DNA from: Ga0077555 sp963761475
GTDB taxonomy: Bacteria > Pseudomonadota > Alphaproteobacteria > Rhizobiales > Hyphomicrobiaceae
Direction: 5' to 3'
Assembly: GCA_963761475.1 (NCBI GenBank)
Contig: CAVXGT010000012.1
Location: forward strand, 198,760 to 262,759
Length of the DNA stretch: 64,000 nucleotides
Positions 18,110 through 27,014 of this stretch are shown here, one piece after another. A program made the position numbers and the translations under genes. Every line of letters begins with the position of its first letter. Position 1 is the stretch's first letter. Below the pieces are notes generated by a model that had not been told where the DNA came from, ran no database searches, and was given only the letters and a program-made list of their open reading frames with translations.

Positions 18110-18400
18110 CTACCGCGTCACCCCCGCGGGCGGCTCGCTGGACGGCGGAAAGCCTGCGATGGCATCGACATCGATGATCTTCCACACCACAGCGGCCCAC
18201 AGCACGGCGAATACAATTGCCGCCACCACGCTCGTCAACACCATCACCCGCAGCAAGCGGAAGCCCGCTGGCGCGCTCGCCGGCGTACCGGGCACCACAG
18301 AGCCCGCCTCGGCCTGCGTCCTGACCCCGAACGGCAGCACCGCAAACAGCACCACCCACCAGATGATGAAATAGACCGCGATTTTGAAGACGATGCTCAT
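18110..18400 (-). CDS. DUF1467 family membrane protein
   Basis: 96 residues with two membrane segments: IAVYFIIWWVVLFAVLPFGV and MVLTSVVAAIVFAVLWAAVVW. The WWVVLFAVLPFGVRTQ stretch is the DUF1467 hallmark. Function is unknown. The family sits between mce and proS in many Alphaproteobacteria, and the same order is kept here, which supports the call. Confidence 0.9.
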   Translation of the reverse strand: MSIVFKIAVYFIIWWVVLFAVLPFGVRTQAEAGSVVPGTPASAPAGFRLLRVMVLTSVVAAIVFAVLWAAVVWKIIDVDAIAGFPPSSEPPAGVTR

Positions 18401-18594
18401 ATCCCGGTCTCCCCGTCGATGGCACTAATCACCCGATTGCAATGTACGTATGATCCCGCAGCAGGCGTCGAAGGATTTTTCCGATCCAAGGCACACTAGC
18501 GTTATCATGTGCTTAGTGCGGCGTCTTGTTTGAAAGGTCGCTTTGCGAGCCTGCCGAAAGAACGAAGCGGGCTTGCAAATTGCTACGCCCGCGA

Positions 18595-18999
18595 TCAAGC
18601 CTGCTCGAGTTCGACCAGCGTCCCGCAGAAATCCTTCGGGTGCAGGAACAGCACGGGCTTGCCGTGCGCACCGGTTCGCGGCTCCCCGTCCCCCAGCACC
18701 CGCGCGCCCTCGGCTTTGAGCTTGTCGCGGGCGGCCAGAATGTCGTCGACCTCATAGCAGACGTGGTGAATGCCACCGTCCGGGTTCTTCTCCAGGAACT
18801 TGGCGATCGGTGAGCCTGCACCGTAGGGCTCGAGCAGCTCGATCTTTGTATTCGGCAACTCCACGAACACCACAGTCACGCCGTGCTCGGGCAGGCAGTC
18901 GGGCGCCGAGACCTTGGCCCCGAGCGTGGTGCCATAGAGCGCCGCCGAGGCGGCAAGGTCCTTGACGGCGATGGCGACATGGTTGAGACGGCCGATCAT
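18595..18999 (-). CDS. mce: Methylmalonyl-CoA epimerase
   Basis: 134 residues of the glyoxalase/VOC fold. The start MIGRLNHVAIAVKDL is the usual epimerase N-terminus, with metal ligands His-8, Gln/His in GIHHVCYEVDD and Glu in the C-terminal GTLVELEQA. It interconverts the (R) and (S) forms of methylmalonyl-CoA in propionate metabolism. A second ATG three codons upstream (19008) is possible; the shorter form matches the family better. The gene precedes DUF1467 and proS as in related genomes. Confidence 0.93.
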   Translation of the reverse strand: MIGRLNHVAIAVKDLAASAALYGTTLGAKVSAPDCLPEHGVTVVFVELPNTKIELLEPYGAGSPIAKFLEKNPDGGIHHVCYEVDDILAARDKLKAEGARVLGDGEPRTGAHGKPVLFLHPKDFCGTLVELEQA

Positions 19000-19276
19000 G
19001 CTCTTCATCCAGATCCGGGTTGCTTGGGCTTGCCCCTTATAGCCGCTGTCGGCGGCAAATTGCACTGCGGCGACCCGCCCAGGCGCGGTTCCACCCGCAA
19101 AGTGCACGGCGAGCCTGCCAAAAGAATGCAGCCGACTGGCCAACCGCCACACGACCAGCAGCGGTTGATGCCTCTACTTGCTCCTTGCTTCCGCGCCCGC
19201 CATCGCCTAGAAGCCCCCAGTCACGGCTTTGGCAGGCGCCCAAGTCGACGGGAGCCTTGCATCCAAACCGTGGCCC

Positions 19277-19368
19277 GGAGAGGTGGCAGAGTGGTCGATC
19301 GCACCGCACTCGAAATGCGGCAGGCTGGGTGACCGGCCTCGGGGGTTCGAATCCCCCCCTCTCCGCCA
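19277..19368 (+). tRNA. tRNA-Ser (anticodon CGA)
   Basis: Acceptor GGAGAGG (19277-19283) pairs with CCTCTCC (19358-19364), followed by discriminator G and an encoded CCA (19366-19368). Anticodon stem CCGCA/TGCGG encloses loop CTCGAAA with anticodon CGA at 19311-19313. A long variable arm typical of class II tRNAs precedes the T-arm GGGGGTTCGAATCCCCC. It reads UCG codons. It marks the boundary between the housekeeping block and accessory DNA containing an integrase. Confidence 0.96.
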
Positions 19369-19973
19369 GAACGAGCAGTAAATAACTGAATTTCTTTTTT
19401 AATTATGCCGCCCTTTGGCTTGGTCCCACTTTGGGTCCCACTTCGCGCCGCAGCCAGACTCAACCTTGATTCGGAAGCCATTGGTGTTGCCGTTCGGGCG
19501 CGAGAAGCGCCATGTGCGGCCCATCTCGACCTGCCAATCTGTCGCTTGCGGGATCATCAAGGCGGCCTTCGCCGGATGGGCACTGAGCGTCCGCGTGTTG
19601 TGGATCTAGAGGCCCCCGTTCAAGCCAGGCAGGCGGCACCAATAACATCAATGAGTTGCGATCTATTTGGCCTCTCCATCTCTCCGGGCGGAGCCAATAA
19701 GGTTCCAAAAAAATTCCAGTTGACGCGAAGTTGGGTGGTCTCCGACGCTCAATTGTGGACAGGACGGTGGCGGCTGCCGCCGATTGCCCGTCGCCAGCTA
19801 CGAGACGGCAGCCTAGGCACCGTGCTCATCGATCTCTGAGGTGTTTGGTTTGTGGCTGGCCGATCGCCGGGCAGGGTCGCCGCATCCCATAAGCTGCCAT
19901 CGATGGTCGCGGAATCGGCGACGCGAAACACGCCGCCGACCGCGTCCGCTATCCGAGGTATCGCGTGCGTGGA
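19369..19973. other. Decayed segment between tRNA-Ser and integrase
   Basis: No intact gene. A T-rich stretch (near 19393-19400) follows the tRNA and may serve as its terminator. On the minus strand from about 19608 to 19405 a frame reads RPNGNTNGFRIKVESG and ends KWDPKWDQAKGRHN before a stop. It looks protein-like but is closed by a TAG upstream and has no start codon, so it is probably a remnant. Confidence 0.4.
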
Positions 19974-20606
19974 TCAGATATCGAGCTTCTCGGCGATCTC
20001 GATGGCGTCGTCGACCTCGATCCCGAGGTAGCCCACGGTGCTTTCGATCTTCGAATGGCCGAGCAAAAGCTGCACGGCTCTGAGATTGCACGTTCGCCAA
20101 GAGATGAGCACAGCCTTGGTCCGCCGCAGCGAATGCGTGCCAAACTGTGCTGGGTCGAGCCCGATGCTGGCGACCCACTCTTGCACCAGCCGAGCGTACT
20201 GCCGGGTCGTCAGCCCACGCTTATCGCCACCGCCTGCGCAGAGGAGCTGACCTGGCTTCCGGTTGGTCAGCCTCAAGCAGTCGTCGATGGCCATTCGTGT
20301 CTGATCAGTCACCTCGAACCGCACGGGCCTGCCGGTCTTCTTCTGCCGGATCGTCGCACGGTCCATCGCGTATTCGCTCGGGGCTACGTCACCGACACGA
20401 ACGGCGACGACGTCACAGCCGCTAAGCTTGCTGTCGATCGCCAAGTTGAAGAGGGCAAGATCGCGCTTCTTGCCTTCGATCTGGAGCGCCGTCCTGATCG
20501 ACCAGACGTGGCTAGGCCGCAGCGGCGGCTTGGCGCCGGCGAGCTTTCACCTATTACACGGCACGCGAGTGGGCTTGATGACTGTCGGGGTATGGTCCTG
20601 TTGCAT
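19974..20606 (-). pseudogene. Tyrosine-type integrase, inactivated
   Basis: From ATG 20606 the frame reads MQQDHTPTVIKPTRVPCNR, then TGA at 20547-20549. It continues in the same frame as KLAGAKPPLRPSHVW and LALFNLAIDSKLSGCD through to EKLDI. This is a phage-integrase catalytic domain: HSLRR box, LLLGHSKIEST and the nucleophile Tyr in VGYLGIEVDD. The first catalytic arginine, normally in SKLRGCD in this family, is Ser here (AGC), and the residue before the Tyr is Gly rather than Arg. The stop plus loss of arginine I indicate a dead enzyme. Translation from a downstream TTG (20444) would give only a 156-residue fragment. Confidence 0.85.
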
Positions 20607-20950
20607 GGGTTGTTTGCTAGCTTCAGTGACAGACCAACTTGCACCTCTCACAGACTAATCGACTGATCCGACAACCGGATCCGGACCATTTCTTCCATGG
20701 CATGGTAAGCGCCCGACGATTCCGCCCCCTTTCGGACATGCCGCCGCGCAGCAAGAAGAAATCAGCATCCCGCAGCTAATGCTCGATAAGCCGCCATACC
20801 AGCATATCGATCCCTGCATGAGCTCCCGCGCGACGTTCCTTCTCATCCAACGGTCGTCGTGTTTGTCGCGCGCAGATAGGATTTTGATCACAGTCAGTCC
20901 CGATGGCGACGTCACGGCGAGGCGAACTCCGACAGAGCGGCATGCAGTTG
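20607..20950. other. Gene-free stretch
   Basis: Short frames only, with no motif or ribosome site on either strand. It separates the dead integrase from the ion-transport genes. Confidence 0.4.
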
Positions 20951-21841
20951 TCAACGTGGAGGCCGCTCAGTCTGGAGGGCGCGCAGCTCCACGCGAAGTT
21001 GCCTGATTTCCTGGAGAATCATGTCTTGCTCTGGTCGTTCGATCGCGGTCCGTCCTTCGATGGGTGCGGCGGTCAATTCTTCGCTGCCACCGCCCTGATT
21101 GCGTAGTTCCTCCGCGGCGGCAGCTTTGGTCATCGCATTGACGACGATCGCGATGAAAAGATTGAGGACTGCGAATGTGATGATCAGGATGAATGGCACA
21201 AAGAATGCCCAGGCATGCGGGTAGACTTCCATCACGGGACGCACGATGCCCATCGACCAGGACTCCAGCGTCATGATCTGGAAGAGCGTGTAGAGAGACG
21301 CGCCGATCGTGCCGAACCAGTCGGGAAAGTCTGCGCCGAAGAGTTTCGTCGCCATCACGGCGGCGACGTAGAAGATCAGCGCCAGAAGCGCCACGACCGA
21401 ACCCATGGCCGGAATGGCCGTGAGCAATGCCTGCACGACGAGGCGCATCTGAGGCACGATCGAGATGAGGCGAAGCGCCCGTAGGATGCGCAGTGCGCGC
21501 AACACCGATAATCCCTCACCCGCCGGCACCAGCGCAACGGCCACGATCGCAAAATCGAACACGTTCCAGGGATTGCGGAAGAACGAAAGGCGATAGACAA
21601 AGAGTTTTACCGAGATCTCAATGATGAAGATCGATAACGCGGCAAGGTCGAGAACATATAGGAGTCCGCCGGCGGTAGCCATGGCGGATCTCGATGTCTC
21701 CAATCCGATGACGACCGCATTGACGACAATCACCGAGATGATGAAGGTCTGGAACCAATGTGATTCGACGATGGCACGCAACTTTTCAGGCGTGTTCGCA
21801 GACTTCGCTGAAGGCGCAATTTCGGTCATTTGCCTGCTCAC
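20951..21841 (-). CDS. NaChBac-like voltage-gated ion channel
   Basis: 296 residues with six transmembrane segments. S4 is VLRALRILRALRLISIV with arginines every third position (115, 118, 121, 124). The pore filter TLESWS (191-196) matches the TLESW filter of bacterial sodium channels. S6 is FILIITFAVLNLFIAIVVNAM. The C-terminus (about 265-296, DMILQEIRQLRVELRALQ) is a heptad-like coiled coil that would hold the tetramer. Start is GTG at 21841, with an in-frame ATG at 21829 as alternative. It lies 72 bp after a Na+/Ca2+ antiporter and NhaA on the same strand, suggesting a common role in sodium handling. Confidence 0.92.
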   Translation of the reverse strand: MSRQMTEIAPSAKSANTPEKLRAIVESHWFQTFIISVIVVNAVVIGLETSRSAMATAGGLLYVLDLAALSIFIIEISVKLFVYRLSFFRNPWNVFDFAIVAVALVPAGEGLSVLRALRILRALRLISIVPQMRLVVQALLTAIPAMGSVVALLALIFYVAAVMATKLFGADFPDWFGTIGASLYTLFQIMTLESWSMGIVRPVMEVYPHAWAFFVPFILIITFAVLNLFIAIVVNAMTKAAAAEELRNQGGGSEELTAAPIEGRTAIERPEQDMILQEIRQLRVELRALQTERPPR

Positions 21842-21913
21842 TTGTCAGTCATGAGGGCTGGCGACCGAAGCAGGGCCGCGAGCCACACGTACTTGATGTG
21901 TGGACGCCCGGGT

Positions 21914-22933
21914 TCATGGCACACCGGCTGGCCAGATCGAAAAGAGATAGAGGCCGTAGCAGGCCAACAACGCTCCACCCTCGCGGCGGCCGATGCGAAA
22001 GCCCGTTCGCGCAAACATAAGCAGCGCGGCGGTTGCCGTAAGCATTACGAGCGCATCGAAGTGCACTATCTCGATCGGAATGGTCGTCGGCGCAAGAAGC
22101 GCGGTTACGCCCCCGATGCCAAGAATGTTGTAGATGTTGGAACCCAGGATGTTGCCGAGCGCCACATCGCTGTGCCTGCGGATAGCAGCGATGACCGAAG
22201 TCACGAGTTCCGGTAGCGAGGTTCCCACCGCCACGATGGTGAGGCCGATGAGCGTTTCGGAAAGGCCCGCGTTCCGAGCTAGACCGATCGCTCCTTCGAC
22301 CAGCAGCTTGCCACCTAAAATGACGACTGCAAGGCCGCCGACCGCCATCAATAGCGGCCCCCCGGTCACGACCAGACGCGATGGCGCTGATCCCGCGAGG
22401 GTGGCCGCGCCGCCGGATGGAATGACCACCAGCTCGTCGTGGGCTTCGCGCTTCTCAAAAGCTGCCGTGTGACCTTCGCGGGCACCGGCCTTCTCCTGCA
22501 GATAGGCGTACCACAAGTAGGCTATGAGGCCGGCAATCAGCATTGCGCCGACAAGCCGGTCGAGAGGCATGCCAAGCCGGCCTATGGCGACGAAGATGAC
22601 AGCGGCAGAAAACATGACCGCACCGTCGCGACGCAACGCCTGTTTGCTGACAGCCATCGGCAAAATGAGCGCGGAAATGCCGAGGATGAGCAGGATGTTG
22701 GCGATGTTTGAGCCGACGACGTTGCCGATGGCGATGCCGGGGGAGCCCAGCAGTGAAGCCTCAACGCTCGTCACAAGCTCAGGAGTAGAGGTGCCGAAGC
22801 CGACGAGCGTGAGACCGATCAGCAGCGGTGACATGCCGAGCCGCTCGGCAGTCGCCGCCGCGCCGCGTACGAGCAACTCTCCGCCAACGATCAGTAACGC
22901 GAGGCCGGCCGCGATCAGGAGATAGTCCATCAT
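21914..22933 (-). CDS. Calcium/sodium antiporter (CaCA family, YrbG-like)
   Basis: 339 residues, about ten membrane spans, with two inverted alpha-repeats: GFGTSTPELVTSVEA...GNVVGSNIANI (46-80) and AVGTSLPELVTSVIA...GNILGSNIYNI (about 228-265). These carry the ion-binding Glu and Asn residues of the family. It exchanges cytoplasmic Ca2+ or similar cations against Na+. Start ATG-ATG at 22933/22930 directly abuts the nhaA stop (TAA, 22934-22936), so the two are probably co-translated. A hydrophilic loop occupies residues 150-185. Confidence 0.94.
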   Translation of the reverse strand: MMDYLLIAAGLALLIVGGELLVRGAAATAERLGMSPLLIGLTLVGFGTSTPELVTSVEASLLGSPGIAIGNVVGSNIANILLILGISALILPMAVSKQALRRDGAVMFSAAVIFVAIGRLGMPLDRLVGAMLIAGLIAYLWYAYLQEKAGAREGHTAAFEKREAHDELVVIPSGGAATLAGSAPSRLVVTGGPLLMAVGGLAVVILGGKLLVEGAIGLARNAGLSETLIGLTIVAVGTSLPELVTSVIAAIRRHSDVALGNILGSNIYNILGIGGVTALLAPTTIPIEIVHFDALVMLTATAALLMFARTGFRIGRREGGALLACYGLYLFSIWPAGVP

Positions 22934-24211
22934 TTACCCCCCGTGTGCGGGCGCTGGCCCAGGCTTAGTGAAAGACCCTGAGGCATGGCGTTCCCTTTTG
23001 AATTCGTTTTGGGGCTCGAGTTTACTGATCGCTACTCGCAGAACGAGGTAGCCTGCGATACCCGACAGGATCGACCCGGTGAGCACACCGATGCGGACGC
23101 TGGCCGCAGCCTGCGGATCGCTGAAGGCGAGCGCGCCTATGAAGAGGCTCATCGTGAAGCCGATGCCTGCGAGCAGCGACACGCCATGCAGCTGAAGCCA
23201 AGTCACGCTCGAGGGGAGCCGAGCAAGGCCGGTGATGATGGCGATCCAAGAAAAGGCCATGATACCCAGCTGCTTGCCGATGAAAAGCCCTGCGGCAATG
23301 CCGATGGACATCGTACCGAACAGCGCTTCGGGCGGCAAAACGCGCAAGTCGACACCCGCGTTGGCGAAAGCAAACAGCGGCATGATGCCAAGCAGCACCC
23401 AGGGTTTGAGTTCATGCTCGGTGCCGACCAGAACCGTATGCTTGTCACCCGGATTTTGACGCGAGTGCGGAACGAACAGGGCTGTGACGACGCCGGCCAG
23501 GGTCGCATGCACGCCCGACTGCAGCAGGAACACCCAGACCACGGCCCCAACGATAATGAACGGCCCAAGTCGCGTCACGCCGCCACGGTTGAGCGCGCCC
23601 AGGGTCAGTACGCCTAGACCAGCGACGACGAGCGAGGTCAGCGACAGCTCTGCTGTGTAGAAGACCGCGATAATGATGATCGCGGCGAGATCGTCGATAA
23701 TGGCGACGGCGAGCAGGAAAACCTTCAAGGCAACAGGTGCCCGGCTGCCGAGCAGCGCCAGAATACCGAGCGCGAAGGCGATGTCGGTCGCCGCCGGAAC
23801 GGCCCAGCCGCGCAGGGCTTCCGGATCGTGGTTGTTCAGGGACCAATAGATGAGCGCCGGCACCGCGATTCCGCCGATTGCTGCCATGACAGGGAGCGCG
23901 GCGCGCTTCGTATCGGACAACTCACCTTCGAGCACCTCACGTTTCAGCTCGAGGCCGACAAGCAGGAAAAATACGGCCATCAGACCGTCGTTTATCCATA
24001 GCAGCAGGGGCTTGTCGATGGAGAATGTGCCGATGGCGATCGATATCTTCGTACCGAGCAATCCGTCGTAGAGCGAACTGAGCGCGGTGTTGGAAAACAG
24101 CAGAGCAAGGACGGTGGCGGCCAAAAGTACGACGCCGCCGGCGGCATCGCTGGCGAGCAATTTCGAGACTCGATTGATCGCACCGTCTTGGCGCGCGCTC
24201 GCATTCGCCAC
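22934..24211 (-). CDS. nhaA: Na+/H+ antiporter NhaA
   Basis: 425 residues with a GTG start preceded by GGGAG. NhaA landmarks: WINDGLMAVFFLLVGLELKRE (72-91), VPAATDIAFALGIL (the TD pair of the crossed helices, about 142-143), and the transport aspartates in AIIDDLAAI (173-174). It exchanges two H+ for one Na+ and sets cytoplasmic Na+ and pH. It is first of a three-gene minus-strand set with a Ca2+/Na+ antiporter and a NaChBac-like channel. The C-terminal extension after residue 395 is hydrophilic and unremarkable. Confidence 0.96.
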   Translation of the reverse strand: MANASARQDGAINRVSKLLASDAAGGVVLLAATVLALLFSNTALSSLYDGLLGTKISIAIGTFSIDKPLLLWINDGLMAVFFLLVGLELKREVLEGELSDTKRAALPVMAAIGGIAVPALIYWSLNNHDPEALRGWAVPAATDIAFALGILALLGSRAPVALKVFLLAVAIIDDLAAIIIIAVFYTAELSLTSLVVAGLGVLTLGALNRGGVTRLGPFIIVGAVVWVFLLQSGVHATLAGVVTALFVPHSRQNPGDKHTVLVGTEHELKPWVLLGIMPLFAFANAGVDLRVLPPEALFGTMSIGIAAGLFIGKQLGIMAFSWIAIITGLARLPSSVTWLQLHGVSLLAGIGFTMSLFIGALAFSDPQAAASVRIGVLTGSILSGIAGYLVLRVAISKLEPQNEFKRERHASGSFTKPGPAPAHGG

Positions 24212-24646
24212 GTTAAATTCTCCCGCGCGACATTAAAGTATGCGTGCTACGAGCCCAGCGGTGTCACATTGCCGCTGGGCACGAACTGCGCGCCAAGCAA
24301 GGCGGCCCCGCCCCAGAGACCACCCTCCAGACTAGCAAAAGCGTGATCGATCGTGGGCCGGTGGCCTATTCCCGATAGTTGCGAACTCTAACAAATGCGC
24401 TCTTACACTGCCTGAAGTTCCGGATCGATCCATACGGTCGGGCGCGCTGCCGATATCGAGCGGGGCAAACCTGCCCCGCTCAACGAATGAACCGGTCAAT
24501 TCGGCCGCACTGTCGGTTGCCCTATCAATGCCTAACGGCCCCCGATCGCCCTGCCAGGCTTTGGCCCAGCGAATGGAGGAGACCGGGGGCGATCAGGTTG
24601 TTACGTCGGTCTTTCAAGCACCCATCCTCGGGAAATACCTGTCACC
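24212..24646. other. Intergenic region with perfect 10-bp palindrome
   Basis: No gene seen. At 24458-24481 GAGCGGGGCA and TGCCCCGCTC form a perfect 10-bp stem around AACC, without a T-run. It lies about 165 bp downstream of the zinc-ribbon gene and could be a bidirectional terminator. The nhaA promoter should lie at 24212-24300, but no clear -35/-10 pair was recognised. Confidence 0.5.
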
Positions 24647-24940
24647 TCAGCCGAAGAAGTCGAGGAACGACTTGCGGCGTTTGTGCTGTCGCTCATGGGT
24701 ATACCGCCGATCATCGTCGTCATCGTCGTCATCGCGTCGCGGACGGCGGGCTCTCTGCGGGGGCAGAACGGCACCGAGAAAGCTGCGCTCCTCTGGGCCG
24801 CCGACCGCGGTAGCGAGCTTCTCCAGTTCTCCACGGTCGAGCCACACGCCGCGGCATTGCGTGCAGGTGTCGATCAGCAAGCCGCTCTTGTTGATCTCTT
24901 TCATCGCGCCTTGGCAGACCGGGCACACAAGTACACTCAT
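24647..24940 (-). CDS. zf-TFIIB zinc-ribbon protein
   Basis: 97 residues, starting MSVLVCPVCQG. Two CxxC pairs (Cys6/9 and Cys26/29), with CRGVWLDRGELEKL after the second, define the zf-TFIIB family. A linker of arginines and a run of eight aspartates follows, and the end is KRRKSFLDFFG, a conserved C-terminal patch of this family. Role unknown. A strong AGGAGG lies 6 bp before the ATG. It follows a 68-residue ORF by 30 bp in a probable two-gene unit. Confidence 0.9.
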   Translation of the reverse strand: MSVLVCPVCQGAMKEINKSGLLIDTCTQCRGVWLDRGELEKLATAVGGPEERSFLGAVLPPQRARRPRRDDDDDDDDRRYTHERQHKRRKSFLDFFG

Positions 24941-24970
24941 ATGTTCCTCCTGTCGGATCGGCTCGATTGC

Positions 24971-25177
24971 TCAACGCCGGGATGGCTTGGCCAAGACCGG
25001 CACCGGTCGAGGAACGGCCGGCTCGATCAAATCGGCAAGCCGCCGCTGCGCACGCAGCAAGAGCGCTTGTAGGCGCAATAGTCGTGAGATCGGCGCCCCG
25101 GACTGGCGCCGCTCGCTCTCGAGCTGCCGTCGAATTTGGTGGGCTCGTGCGAGAATGAAGGCGGGAGTTTGCTGCAT
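24971..25177 (-). CDS. Small basic protein of unknown function
   Basis: 68 residues: MQQTPAFILARAHQIRRQL, then a leucine/arginine-rich helix (RLLRLQALLLRAQRRLADL) and a proline-rich tail. GGAGG lies about 7 bp before the ATG, which argues for a real gene. Residues 8-55 look like one or two amphipathic helices; no domain is recognised. It is the upstream partner of the zf-TFIIB gene, 30 bp apart. Confidence 0.6.
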   Translation of the reverse strand: MQQTPAFILARAHQIRRQLESERRQSGAPISRLLRLQALLLRAQRRLADLIEPAVPRPVPVLAKPSRR

Positions 25178-25628
25178 TTGGCGTCCTCCATTGGTCGGGT
25201 GGAGGCATGCTCGGCCCAACTGAGGCATCGGGCATGCCCGATGCGGTCCGACATCACAACGCATGAGGCGCTGTCAGAGGGGCCCGGTTCCGCAACGACG
25301 CTGATATGGGACGAGTGGCGAGACCAGCAAGATGTCAGCTCCGATCGCAGTGATCGAAATTTCCGATCAGCCCTGGCGCTCTTGACGCGCGGACCCCTCT
25401 TTCCCACTTCCGCCGCGTCAAGTCGGGCTCCAGCGTTCTGTCGAAACCTTGACTGTTGGAGCCACGACGATCGACCGCGAGTACCAGCGCTCGCCGCCAA
25501 GAACCTAGCCGGCTCATTGGTGCTGACTGAGCGGCGCCAGCCACGCAGCAATGCCGAGCTACGCCTCGGGAAAATTCGGCGCCGGCCACAAGTATCGCGC
25601 ACCGCAAGGCGATAGGAGTCATCCCAAG
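25178..25628. other. Divergent intergenic region
   Basis: About 450 bp between the minus-strand small-protein gene and the plus-strand DUF4010 gene. Opposing frames are open, but none shows a domain or ribosome site. It must hold the promoters of both directions. Confidence 0.4.
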
Positions 25629-26915
25629 ATGCACACAGAGACGCCCGCGTTGCTCAATCTCGTCGAAGCTCTCGGCATCGGGCTTCTCATCGGTGCCGAG
25701 CGCGAACGCCGCAATCGCGACATCGAAGGCCGGGCCACGGCCGGCATTCGTACGTTCGCCATCGCTTCGATGTCCGGCGCGGTGAGCGTGCTCGTCGGAG
25801 GCGACATCCTGCTGGTGGCGACACTTGTCGGCATGTTTGCACTTGCCGGTCTCGCATACGTCCGCTCGAGGGCCGACGAGGTTGGCCTGACCACGGAAAT
25901 CGCGCTCGTCTTGACGGTGCTGCTTGGAGGCCTCTCGATCCGCAAGCCGGAGGTTGCCGCCGGGGTTGCCGTCGTCGTGACCATCCTGTTGGCTGCTCGT
26001 GCCCCCATACATCAGTTCGTGCGTTCAGCAGTGACGGAGGACGAGCTGCGAGACGCGCTCCTATTGGCCGCGGCGACGCTGGTGGTGCTTCCGGTGCTAC
26101 CCGATCGCCCGATGGGACCCTACGCGGCGTTCAATCCATTTGCGATCTGGATCGTGGTCATTCTCGTGATGACCATCGGCTTCTCCGGTCATGTGGCCAC
26201 GCGTCTACTTGGTCCGCGCTACGGCCTACCGCTCTCCGGACTTGCATCGGGCTTCGTTTCGAGCACGATCGCCATTCGCGACATGGCAGAGAGGGCCACC
26301 AGAACTCCTGGCGCGTTGTACATGGCTGTCGCCGGCGCGTCGCTGTCGTCTGTTTCCACCGTCCTACAGTTAATCCTGGTTCTGGCAGCAACGAGCAGTG
26401 CAACAATGCACGCGCTGCTGCTTCCCCTTGTCTCCGCCGCCGTCGTATCGGCGATCTACGGTCTCGCAATGACGAGATTGGTCATGCGCCAGCCCTCTGA
26501 CGATGCCAACCACGAACCGACCCGGAGCGCCTTCAGCCTATCAACAGCGGCCTTGTTCGCCATCACCTTGGCGGTTGTACTCGTCGTATCGGCGGCGGTT
26601 CAAGACTCGCTGGGGATCGCCGGGGTCGTGTTGACGTCTGCACTAGCGGGCTTGGTGAACACGCAATCAGCAACGATCGCCGTCGCACTGCTGGTGGCGA
26701 CGGGCAAGCTCCCGGCCGCGGACGCCGTCCTCCCGATACTGACTGCGATGACCACCAACGCGCTGTTTCGTATCACCATAGCAGTCAGGAGCGGCACGCG
26801 CGAGTTTGCTCAATACGTGGTGCCAGGGCTCGTATTGACCAACATAGCGGCATGGCTCGGCGCGTGGCTGGCGAACACGCTCGGCGGTCCAGCGGGAATA
26901 ACGAGTGTCCCTTGA
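25629..26915 (+). CDS. MgtC/SapB-type DUF4010 membrane protein
   Basis: 428 residues. An MgtC-like N-terminal module (ALGIGLLIGAERERRNRD, then AGIRTFAIASMSGA, residues 15-50) is followed by a long multi-span DUF4010 domain with about ten further helices (LVVLPVLPDRPMGPYAAFNPFAIWIVVILVMTIGF; LAGLVNTQSATIAVALL). ATG at 25629 was chosen over one 26 codons upstream because the extra segment is hydrophilic and out of family. Function is not established; MgtC-type proteins act in Mg2+ limitation and stress. A 99-bp gap leads to the M50 protease gene on the same strand. Confidence 0.88.
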   Translation: MHTETPALLNLVEALGIGLLIGAERERRNRDIEGRATAGIRTFAIASMSGAVSVLVGGDILLVATLVGMFALAGLAYVRSRADEVGLTTEIALVLTVLLGGLSIRKPEVAAGVAVVVTILLAARAPIHQFVRSAVTEDELRDALLLAAATLVVLPVLPDRPMGPYAAFNPFAIWIVVILVMTIGFSGHVATRLLGPRYGLPLSGLASGFVSSTIAIRDMAERATRTPGALYMAVAGASLSSVSTVLQLILVLAATSSATMHALLLPLVSAAVVSAIYGLAMTRLVMRQPSDDANHEPTRSAFSLSTAALFAITLAVVLVVSAAVQDSLGIAGVVLTSALAGLVNTQSATIAVALLVATGKLPAADAVLPILTAMTTNALFRITIAVRSGTREFAQYVVPGLVLTNIAAWLGAWLANTLGGPAGITSVP

Positions 26916-27014
26916 GCCGCGCGACCACCATGCACAAATGTCCCTATGCCGCCTGACGCGATGAGGTGCCTGGCAGCGAAGCGGCTCAAATAGCCACGAA
27001 AGGGTCGGCCCACT

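Noticed and set aside
19221..19481. 86-codon minus-strand frame through the tRNA
   Set aside because: It reads through tRNA-Ser on the wrong strand and gives the well-known GGEGGIRTP false peptide.
24212..24300. nhaA-associated structured RNA (riboswitch-like) upstream of nhaA
   Set aside because: I could not recognise a conserved core or paired stems by eye; a covariance-model search would be required.
24379..24813. 144-codon plus-strand frame near the palindrome
   Set aside because: No motif, poor start context and overlap with the zinc-ribbon gene antisense.
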